NCBI GenBank assembly: GCA_004558105.1
Contig: SFEB01000032.1
Coordinates: forward strand, 1 to 12,927
Reading direction: 5' to 3'
DNA from: Clostridiales bacterium
Lineage (GTDB): Bacteria > Bacillota > Clostridia > Christensenellales > CAG-314
DNA length: 12,927 bases
Shown: positions 6,325-12,213 of the stretch, piece by piece
How the letters are laid out: every line of letters starts with the position of its first letter
How positions within the stretch are numbered: the stretch's first letter is position 1
The notes under the pieces: model-generated
What the model was told of the DNA's origin: nothing
The model's database searches: none
Seen by the model: only the letters and a program-made list of their open reading frames with translations
Made by a program: the position numbers and the translations under genes

Positions 6325-7589
6325 TGAAAAAACAGTTGGTTGTAGTGGGCGGCGGTCCTGCCGGCCTTGCAGCCGCATTGTCCGCGTATGACAGCGGAGT
6401 AAAAGATATCGTTATTTTAGAAAGAGAACCTCGTCTCGGAGGTATTTTAAACCAGTGTATCCACAATGGTTTCGGTTTGCATACCTTCAAAGAGGAACTG
6501 ACGGGTCCCGAATACGCAGAGCGTTATATTTCTCAAGTCGAGGAAAGAAAAATCCCGTATTTGCTCGATACTACGGTTTTAAACGTTTCGAGAGATAAAA
6601 AAGTTACCTATATAAACAAAGAGCAAGGTCAGGTTACCGTCGAAGCAGACGCCGTCATTCTGGCTTGCGGATGCAGGGAGCGTCCACGCGGCGCGATAGG
6701 AATAGCAGGCGGCAGAGTCGCAGGGATTTACAGCGCCGGGACGGCGCAGAAGTTCGTCAATATCGACGGATTTATGCCCGGTAAAGAAGTAGTGATACTC
6801 GGCAGTGGCGACATCGGTCTTATCATGGCGCGGAGAATGACTTTTGAAGGTGCGAAAGTAAAAGCGGTAATAGAATTGATGCCTTATTCAAGCGGACTCA
6901 ACCGCAATATTGTTCAATGTTTAAACGATTTTGATATTCCGTTATTTCTTAGTCATACGGTCACGAGAATAAACGGAAAGGACGGGAGAGTAACAAGCGT
7001 TGAAGTTTGCGAAGTGGACGAAAAACTTTCCCCTATTTACGAAACCGTCCGGACTATAAACTGCGATACCTTACTGTTGTCGGTAGGACTGTTACCCGAA
7101 AACGAATTGGCAAGGGGCGCTGACGTCGGTATTTGTCCGGTTACGGGCGGTGCGGAAGTAGACGACGACTTTATGACCGATATTGACGGAGTGTTTGAAT
7201 GCGGAAACGTTTTACATGTTCACGACCTTGTGGATTACGTGAGCGAAGAGAGCGGAGCGGCAGGCAGAGCGGCGGCAAGATATATTAACGGCGAAATAAA
7301 CGGCGGCAAAGAATACGTTACCGTAAAAACTTTTAACGGCGTGAGATATACCGTTCCGCAGAAGATATCCAAGAATCACAAAGACGAATTGATTTTGCGC
7401 ATGCGCGTCAACAACGTATATAAAAAAGCAAATTTAGTCGTAAAAGACGATAAAGACGAGACTGTGTTTTCTAAGTTTCGGCAGATAGTTACTCCGGGCG
7501 AAATGGAGACGGTCGTTTTGTCTGCTGACACAGTCGAAAAAATAAAAGAAAGCGCATATATTTCCGTAGGCTTGGAGGGCAAAGTATGA
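6324..7589 (+). CDS. FAD/NAD(P)-dependent oxidoreductase, partner of the GlpA-like subunit
   Basis: A 421-residue two-dinucleotide-fold flavoprotein. It has an FAD site (VVVGGGPAGLAAA, 6-18), the family word ACGCRERPRGA (114-124), an NAD(P) site (VILGSGDIGLIMARR, 157-171), the FAD-closing DGVFECGNVLHVHDL (288-302) and a C-terminal extension of about 90 residues. In this conserved cluster it is expected to pass electrons between the GlpA-like subunit and a nicotinamide cofactor or another carrier; that role is inferred from context. Its ATG overlaps the glpA stop (TAATG), with GGGAGG at 6310-6315. It overlaps the next gene by four bases (ATGA), so the three are translationally coupled and likely made in matched amounts. 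Confidence 0.87.
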   Translation: MKKQLVVVGGGPAGLAAALSAYDSGVKDIVILEREPRLGGILNQCIHNGFGLHTFKEELTGPEYAERYISQVEERKIPYLLDTTVLNVSRDKKVTYINKEQGQVTVEADAVILACGCRERPRGAIGIAGGRVAGIYSAGTAQKFVNIDGFMPGKEVVILGSGDIGLIMARRMTFEGAKVKAVIELMPYSSGLNRNIVQCLNDFDIPLFLSHTVTRINGKDGRVTSVEVCEVDEKLSPIYETVRTINCDTLLLSVGLLPENELARGADVGICPVTGGAEVDDDFMTDIDGVFECGNVLHVHDLVDYVSEESGAAGRAAARYINGEINGGKEYVTVKTFNGVRYTVPQKISKNHKDELILRMRVNNVYKKANLVVKDDKDETVFSKFRQIVTPGEMETVVLSADTVEKIKESAYISVGLEGKV

Positions 7590-7945
7590 AAGAAATGATT
7601 TGTATCTGCTGCCCTTTGGGTTGCAGACTCAGTGTGGATGACAGCGACAAGAACGAAATAAAGGTCAGCGGCAACACTTGTCCGCGCGGAAAAACTTACG
7701 CCGTTCAGGAAGCAACTCAACCGAAAAGAGTGGTTACAAGTACGGTTAAGGTTGTCGGCGGCGAGATTAACGTTGCGTCGGTAAAAACGGTTTGCCCCAT
7801 AGATAAGTCAAAGATTTTCGAATTGTTGGATATGCTTAAAAACGTGACTTTAACGGCTCCCGTAAAAATGTTCGAAGTCGTGTTAAAGGACGTTTTCGGC
7901 ACCGACGTGATAACTACCAGGTCGGTAGGTAAAAGAATGAATTAA
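7586..7945 (+). CDS. DUF1667 small Fe-S protein of the glycerol-3-phosphate dehydrogenase cluster
   Basis: A 119-residue protein of the DUF1667 (COG3862) family, which travels with the two preceding oxidoreductases. The N-terminus shows Cys6-x2-Cys9-x3-Cys13 and then GNTCPRG with Cys32, a spacing like the [4Fe-4S] site at the start of molybdopterin oxidoreductases. Cys8 and a further Cys in KTVCPIDK are also present. The TSTVKV and APVKM segments are typical of the family. It probably is the electron-transfer subunit of the complex; its precise role is not established by sequence. The start codon overlaps the previous stop by ATGA, with GGAGGG (7574-7579) upstream. glpK follows after 16 bases. 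Confidence 0.86.
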   Translation: MKEMICICCPLGCRLSVDDSDKNEIKVSGNTCPRGKTYAVQEATQPKRVVTSTVKVVGGEINVASVKTVCPIDKSKIFELLDMLKNVTLTAPVKMFEVVLKDVFGTDVITTRSVGKRMN

Positions 7946-7961
7946 AAACGGGAGGAGCGAT

Positions 7962-9446
7962 ATGAAGTATGTTTTGGCACTCGACCAGGGCACGACGAGC
8001 AGTAGAGCGATAGTTTTTAATAAACAGGGCGAGATAATGGGGCTGGCTCAACAGGAGTTTCCGCAGATTTACCCAAAAACGGGCTGGGTGGAGCATGACC
8101 CGCGTGAGATTCTCGGCAGTCAGGTAGGCGTTATTCCCGAAGCGTTGATAAAAGCGGGTATATCGGCGGACGACGTTGAGTGCATAGGTATAACGAATCA
8201 AAGGGAAACGACCATCGTCTGGGATAAAAATACAGGCGCTCCGGTTTACAACGCTATTGTCTGGCAGTGCAGACGCACGGCGGACTTTTGCGCGCAGTTA
8301 AAAGAAAAAGGTTATGAAAAACTGATATATGACAAGACGGGACTTGTAGTGGACGCTTATTTTTCCGCAAGCAAAATCAAATGGATATTGGATAACGTCC
8401 CTGCGGCGAGGCAAAGAGCAGAGAAGGGCGATTTGTTGTTCGGAACAATAGACACTTACCTCATGTGGTATCTGAGCAAGGGAAAAATTCATGCCACCGA
8501 TTACACGAACGCAAGCAGAACTTTATTGTTTAACATTCATACTCTGGAATGGGATAACGATTTACTCAATCTGTTTGAAATTCCTAAAAGTATGTTGCCG
8601 CAGGTTTATCCGAGCAGTCATTGTTTCGGTAAAGTCGATAAAGTGTTTTTAGGAGCGGAGATTCCTATTTGCGGTGTCTGCGGCGATCAACAATCGGCGT
8701 TGTTCGGGCAACTTTGCGTAAAAAAAGGCAGTGTGAAAAATACTTACGGTACGGGCTGCTTTATGCTTATGAATACCGGCAATAAACCCGTTAAATCGAG
8801 ACATGGGCTCGTTACCACGCTTGCCGCAACTTTCGACAAGAACAAGCCTTGTTATGCTCTGGAGGGAAGCGTTTTCGTGGGCGGCGCGGTTGTTCAATGG
8901 ATGCGCGACGAAATGAGACTGGTCAAAACCGCCGCAGAGACGGAAGAATATGCGCTTAAAGTCAAGGATACCAACGGCGTGTATATCGTACCGGCTTTCG
9001 TCGGGCTCGGTGCGCCGTATTGGAACAGTAATTGCAGCGGACTCGTTTCGGGACTTACGAGGGGAGCGAAGAAAGAACATTTCATTCGTGCGGGGCTGGA
9101 ATCGATAGCTTATCAGGTGAGCGATATCATGCACGCAATGGAAAAGGACAGCGGAACCGAAGTTACTTCGCTTAACGTTGACGGCGGAGCGTCGGCAAAC
9201 AACTTTTTAATGCAATTTCAAGCCGATATTTCCAACTGCGACGTAGTAAGACCGAAAATCGTAGAAACTACCGCACTCGGTTGCGCTTATCTTGCAGGGC
9301 TATATACGGGTTATTGGAAAGATATTGACGATATACGCGCAAACGTAGAGACAGAGCATATTTTCAGTCCCGATATGAACGCAGACAAACGCAAGACACT
9401 GCTTGACGGTTGGCACAAGGCGGTAAAACAGACTTTAATAAAATAA
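7962..9446 (+). CDS. glpK: Glycerol kinase
   Basis: ATP-dependent phosphorylation of glycerol to sn-glycerol-3-phosphate, the substrate of the dehydrogenase encoded just upstream. At 494 residues it is full length for the FGGY kinase family. It has LALDQGTTSSRA (5-16), ITNQRETT (77-84), VWQCRRT (100-106), GLVVDAYFSASK (127-138) and the catalytic-Asp motif GDQQSALFG (241-249), followed by YGTGCF and VDGGAS. The HPr-phosphorylated histidine of many Bacillota GlpKs (within DYHFFG) is replaced: the matching segment reads VDKVFLG, with Val228 at that place. So activation by the PTS seems lost. GGGAGGAG precedes ATG 7962. There is no glpF in view. Confidence 0.96.
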   Translation: MKYVLALDQGTTSSRAIVFNKQGEIMGLAQQEFPQIYPKTGWVEHDPREILGSQVGVIPEALIKAGISADDVECIGITNQRETTIVWDKNTGAPVYNAIVWQCRRTADFCAQLKEKGYEKLIYDKTGLVVDAYFSASKIKWILDNVPAARQRAEKGDLLFGTIDTYLMWYLSKGKIHATDYTNASRTLLFNIHTLEWDNDLLNLFEIPKSMLPQVYPSSHCFGKVDKVFLGAEIPICGVCGDQQSALFGQLCVKKGSVKNTYGTGCFMLMNTGNKPVKSRHGLVTTLAATFDKNKPCYALEGSVFVGGAVVQWMRDEMRLVKTAAETEEYALKVKDTNGVYIVPAFVGLGAPYWNSNCSGLVSGLTRGAKKEHFIRAGLESIAYQVSDIMHAMEKDSGTEVTSLNVDGGASANNFLMQFQADISNCDVVRPKIVETTALGCAYLAGLYTGYWKDIDDIRANVETEHIFSPDMNADKRKTLLDGWHKAVKQTLIK

Positions 9447-9458
9447 CGAGGATACGAC

Positions 9459-9965
9459 ATGAAATTTGAGATTACTAAAAAGCAGACCAACAGTTGCAAT
9501 TGTTTTGTTTGCGGCAGAGACAATAAAAGCGGATTATTCGCGTCTTTTTACGAGACTAAGGACAAAGAGGTCGTCAGTGTGATGAAGTCGAGTTTGTTTC
9601 ATCAAAGTTATCCAGAACACACTCATGGCGGCATTATCTGTGCCATTCTGGACGAAACGGCAGGCAGAGCGATGTGGATAGACGAACCGGGTGTTTTGGC
9701 AGTAACGTCGAGAATATCAGTAAAATACAGACGCCCCGTGCCGTTGGAAGAGGATTTTTTGGCGGTAGGAAAGGTTGTCAGTAACACGCCGATCGGTTTT
9801 GTGGCGGTGGGAAAAATCTACGACAAAAAAGGCAATTTGCTGGCTGAAAGCGAAGGAACCTACATTAAACAGAAACCTTCGGATATTTCAAAACAAGAGG
9901 GAATGGAAGATGAGATTATGTTTATGATTCCCGACGATGAAACGGTCAGCGTTTTGGAGTGGTGA
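9459..9965 (+). CDS. PaaI-like hot-dog thioesterase
   Basis: A 168-residue single hot-dog domain protein of the PaaI/4HBT type, likely a cytosolic acyl-CoA or acyl-ACP thioesterase; its substrate is unknown. The typical N-terminus CNCFVCGRDNKSGL (13-26) is followed by the active-site region HTHGGIICAILDETAGRA (54-71), where His56-Gly-Gly and Asp65 line the usual pocket. Then comes the strand SVKYRRPVPLEE. It lies 12 bases behind glpK with CGAGG (9447-9451) before its ATG, so it belongs to the glycerol operon. Residues after about 140 are an acidic tail. No clear terminator follows in the 20 bases before the next promoter. Confidence 0.85.
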   Translation: MKFEITKKQTNSCNCFVCGRDNKSGLFASFYETKDKEVVSVMKSSLFHQSYPEHTHGGIICAILDETAGRAMWIDEPGVLAVTSRISVKYRRPVPLEEDFLAVGKVVSNTPIGFVAVGKIYDKKGNLLAESEGTYIKQKPSDISKQEGMEDEIMFMIPDDETVSVLEW

Positions 9966-9985
9966 AATTTTAATCATTTAAACGC

Positions 9986-10014
9986 TTGACATGTTTTTGC
10001 GTTTTGGTTAATAT
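9986..10014 (+). promoter_or_regulatory. Promoter of the riboswitch-antiporter unit
   Basis: TTGACA (9986-9991), a 17-base spacer and TAATAT (10009-10014) predict a start near 10021, exactly at the first base of the riboswitch fold. Confidence 0.85.
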
Positions 10015-10020
10015 ATATTG

Positions 10021-10113
10021 AGTAAAAGGGAGTAGAAAGCACCGAAAGGTGTAGTACGGTTCCGTCATCACGGTCTTAATAGACTCGGAAGTATGTATTT
10101 TGAGACTTTTATC
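10021..10113 (+). ncRNA. yybP-ykoY family Mn2+ riboswitch
   Basis: The leader carries the family's features in order. P1 pairs GTAAAAG (10022-10028) with CTTTTAT (10106-10112). The L1 motif GGGAGTAG follows P1. A hairpin GCACC-GAAA-GGTGT comes next. A second arm pairs TTCCG with CGGAA around GTCATCACG and GTCT/AGAC; this GTCAnnnCG loop matches the Mn2+-contacting L3 loop of known members. It also lies directly upstream of a cation transporter, the usual target class. The 3' strand of P1 overlaps the left arm of a terminator, so Mn2+ binding should favour read-through (an ON switch). The assignment is from memory of the consensus, not from a covariance-model search. Confidence 0.8.
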
Positions 10114-10142
10114 CAAATATAATGGGTAAAGGTCTTTTTTTT
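10104..10142 (+). terminator. Riboswitch expression-platform terminator
   Basis: An 11-bp stem pairs GACTTTTATCC (10104-10114) with GGGTAAAGGTC (10124-10134), including two G-U pairs, followed by eight T. Its left arm uses the bases that close riboswitch P1, so the two structures exclude each other. GGGTA (10124-10128) could instead pair with TACCC (10149-10153) near the ribosome site. Confidence 0.87.
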
Positions 10143-10169
10143 GGATAATACCCGAAGGAGAAGTATTTT

Positions 10170-11189
10170 ATGGACGTTGTATTGGCAATAGTTTTGTTTG
10201 TCGTCGGGTTGCTGCTTATTATTAAAGGCGGCGATTGGTTTGTCGACGCGGCGAGCTGGATAGCGGAAAAGTTCGGGATACCGAAGTTTATTATAGGCGC
10301 GACGATAGTCAGTCTTGCGACTACTTTGCCGGAATTGTTGGTTTCCGTCATTGCCGCCGCAGGCGGAAGCAGTGAAATGGCAATAGGCAACGCCGTTGGC
10401 AGCGTTACGGCTAACACCGGCCTTATTATGGGCATAAGTATGATATGTTTGCCTACCGCTATCAGCAGAAAGGATTACGGTTTTAAGGGAATTCTGCTTA
10501 TCGTTACCTGCGCTTTGTTATACGTTTTGTGCCTTAATGGAATTTTACCCGTCTGGGGCGCTTTTGTAGTTTTGCTCTGTTGCGTGGTTTTTATGACAGA
10601 AAACGTATTTGCGGCAAAAAAAGAGATGCTTAAGGGTAAGGAATTATCCGACGGCATGACGGAAGTTAAGGCAGAAACGGAAGAAGAGGACGAGAAAAGT
10701 AAAAAATCGTCAAAGCGCGAAGTTGTTTTCAGTATCGGAAAATTCATCATAGGTGCCGCAGGTATAGTAGGCGGCGCGCAACTTTTAGTTACTTACGGAC
10801 AAAAGTTGGCATATCTTATAGGCATACCCGAAAGTATCGTTGCCTTGACCATGGTGGCGATAGGTACGAGCTTGCCGGAGTTGGTGACGACTATAACCGC
10901 GATAAAAAAGAAAGAAGCGGGCTTGTCGGTCGGTAATATTATCGGCGCAAATATAATAGACCTCTCGTTGATTTTACCGGTTTGCGCATTTGTTGGCGCA
11001 AAAAACGGCGGTCTGACGGTCAGTCCGTTAGAACAAACCTTGTACCTGGACTTTCCCGTTTGCCTCGGTCTGACGTTGATTGCAATCGTGCCGACACTCG
11101 TTTTCGGCAAGTATCGTCGTTGGCAAGGAATACTGTTGTGCGGTCTTTACGTAGCGTACGTAGTAGTGCTTTGTCTGGGAATTTTTTAA
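10170..11189 (+). CDS. Ca2+/cation antiporter, YrbG-type CaCA family
   Basis: A membrane cation:proton or cation:sodium exchanger of 339 residues with roughly ten hydrophobic segments in two homologous halves. Each half carries an alpha-repeat: ATIVSLATTLPELLVS...GNAVGSVTANTGLIMG (44-88) and ALTMVAIGTSLPELVT...GNIIGANIIDLSLIL (225-269). A charged cytoplasmic loop (about 149-185, rich in Glu and Lys) joins the halves. The first repeat has TTLPE and GSVTANT where most members have GTSLPE and GSNIFNI, which may change ion choice. AAGGAG (10155-10160) precedes ATG 10170. Control by a manganese riboswitch suggests Mn2+ export, although family members are usually annotated as Ca2+/Na+ exchangers. 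That role is inferred. Confidence 0.9.
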   Translation: MDVVLAIVLFVVGLLLIIKGGDWFVDAASWIAEKFGIPKFIIGATIVSLATTLPELLVSVIAAAGGSSEMAIGNAVGSVTANTGLIMGISMICLPTAISRKDYGFKGILLIVTCALLYVLCLNGILPVWGAFVVLLCCVVFMTENVFAAKKEMLKGKELSDGMTEVKAETEEEDEKSKKSSKREVVFSIGKFIIGAAGIVGGAQLLVTYGQKLAYLIGIPESIVALTMVAIGTSLPELVTTITAIKKKEAGLSVGNIIGANIIDLSLILPVCAFVGAKNGGLTVSPLEQTLYLDFPVCLGLTLIAIVPTLVFGKYRRWQGILLCGLYVAYVVVLCLGIF

Positions 11190-11205
11190 AATTGCTTAAA
11201 AACTG

Positions 11206-11234
11206 TTGACAAAAATAAAAAAAAGTACAATAAT
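11206..11234 (+). promoter_or_regulatory. Promoter of tRNA-Gln(CTG)
   Basis: TTGACA (11206-11211), a 17-base spacer and AATAAT (11229-11234, one mismatch to TATAAT) place the start about 75 bases before the tRNA. TACAAT (11226-11231) is nearer to the -10 consensus in sequence, but its spacing is only 14. Confidence 0.7.
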
Positions 11235-11288
11235 AATTGAGCGATGAAGGAGAGACGTCGTTTTACGAATGTTTTTTCTTTTTCAATC

Positions 11289-11306
11289 CCCCTTCGAGAG
11301 AAGGGG
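11289..11306 (+). other. Leader hairpin before tRNA-Gln(CTG)
   Basis: A perfect 7-bp stem, CCCCTTC (11289-11295) with GAAGGGG (11300-11306), is capped by a GAGA tetraloop. It ends nine bases before the tRNA 5' end. No T-run follows, so it is not a terminator. It could guide RNase P processing or prevent mispairing of the leader with the AGGGG acceptor strand; both ideas are guesses. Confidence 0.5.
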
Positions 11307-11315
11307 AGAATACAA

Positions 11316-11391
11316 AGGGGTATCGCCAAGCGGTAAGGCAACAGGCTCTGACCCTGTCATCTCGCAGGTTCGAATCCTGCTACCCTTGCCA
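11316..11391 (+). tRNA. tRNA-Gln(CTG)
   Basis: 76 bases with encoded CCA. The acceptor stem is AGGGGTA/TACCCTT (one G-U pair) with discriminator G. The D-arm is GCCAAGCGGTAAGGC. The anticodon stem ACAGG/CCTGT encloses CTCTGAC, giving CTG. The T-arm is GCAGG-TTCGAAT-CCTGC. It complements the tRNA-Gln(TTG) of the - strand operon. Confidence 0.95.
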
Positions 11392-11421
11392 CGTTCGTAG
11401 TACGAAAAACTACGACAAGAA

Positions 11422-11451
11422 AACACGAGACTGTATGTCTTGTGTTTTTTT
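11422..11451 (+). terminator. Terminator of tRNA-Gln(CTG)
   Basis: A 10-bp stem pairs AACACGAGAC (11422-11431) with GTCTTGTGTT (11437-11446), followed by a T-run to 11451. A smaller 6-bp hairpin (CGTAGT/ACTACG) precedes it in the trailer. Confidence 0.85.
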
Positions 11452-11525
11452 ATTGGAGTATTGATAATTAGCGTCTCGTAATTGCTTGCGGTTAAGGAAC
11501 ATATTAAGGAAAAAAGCGTCGTAGT

Positions 11526-11556
11526 AAAAAAGCAGAAGACGTAAAGTCTTCCGCTT
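11526..11556 (-). terminator. Terminator of the zinc-ribbon/DUF4234 gene
   Basis: On the - strand, an 11-position stem with one mismatch (11546-11556 with 11530-11540) and a 5-base loop is followed by six U (A-run 11526-11531). It lies about 45 bases past the stop codon. The 11452-11525 stretch between the two convergent terminators holds nothing I can identify. Confidence 0.8.
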
Positions 11557-11599
11557 AATTATCGAGTTTTTATTAAAATAATTGCTGTTGCAAAAACAA

Positions 11600-12097
11600 T
11601 CAGCCGTTAACGTTATAATCTTCTGCGAGAAGGTTCATTGATTTGAACAATCTGTAAAGATAAATAAACGGACCAACGACAATTAAAGAACCCAAAATGT
11701 TCCAAAGCCAATAGGTGCTTGCGCTAAAATTATAATTGATATTTCTGCGTTTCAGTTCGTCACCGATTCTTTCGGAAATGCAATGATACCAGATAAGAGG
11801 ATAAATTCCAAAAGTCAACCATGACAGAACAAAGAAAACAAGACAAAAATGCATTGTCCTTTTGCCGTCGTATTTCGATGCGATATCGTTGATATCGGTG
11901 CTGATGGTCGACATTACAACTATGCCGTATATTCCGAAAGTAATAATTGAAAGAAGAATATACTTCAACAAACCTCTGTTTGTTTTCAGTTGAAAAGCCG
12001 GTCTGGCGGGTGTGTTGTCTTCGATTCTGCATCCGCAGTTAAGACAAACGTTAGCATCGTCTTGAACCTGTGTTCCACATTTTGTACAGTACTTCAT
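11600..12097 (-). CDS. Zinc-ribbon DUF4234 membrane protein
   Basis: A 165-residue protein of unknown function. It begins with a zinc ribbon (Cys4-x2-Cys7 and Cys18-x2-Cys21: KYCTKCG, VCLNCG) and a short Pro-rich linker. Three hydrophobic segments follow at about 43-62, 82-105 and 127-150. The first two belong to a repeated unit, SIITFGIYGIVVMSTIS and SWLTFGIYPLIWYHCIS, the TFGIY hallmark of the DUF4234 domain. ATG 12097 is chosen because AAGGAGA (12110-12104) lies seven bases upstream; a TTG six bases earlier is in frame but too close to that site. It is expressed from its own promoter and ends at a terminator, so it is probably a single-gene unit. No partner is suggested by context. Confidence 0.85.
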   Translation of the reverse strand: MKYCTKCGTQVQDDANVCLNCGCRIEDNTPARPAFQLKTNRGLLKYILLSIITFGIYGIVVMSTISTDINDIASKYDGKRTMHFCLVFFVLSWLTFGIYPLIWYHCISERIGDELKRRNINYNFSASTYWLWNILGSLIVVGPFIYLYRLFKSMNLLAEDYNVNG

Positions 12098-12155
12098 AAT
12101 CAATCTCCTTAAATCTTTCTATAAACGGGTAAAGTACAACCCCGTCTACCGACAT

Positions 12156-12184
12156 ATTCTACCATTTTATGACAATTTTGTCAA
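12156..12184 (-). promoter_or_regulatory. Promoter of the zinc-ribbon/DUF4234 gene, with inverted repeat
   Basis: On the - strand, TTGACA (12184-12179), a 17-base spacer and TAGAAT (12161-12156) lie about 60 bases before the start codon. The inverted repeat TGACAA-TT-TTGTCA (12170-12183) covers most of the -35 and the first spacer bases. The leader can form a small hairpin (ACGGG/CCCGT). Confidence 0.8.
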
Positions 12185-12213
12185 TATTTTTTTACTTTAA
12201 AATTACCGAAAAA

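Noticed and set aside
11237..11464. Open frame and a shorter ATG frame across tRNA-Gln(CTG)
   Set aside because: They run through the tRNA and its terminator without a ribosome binding site, so they are chance frames.
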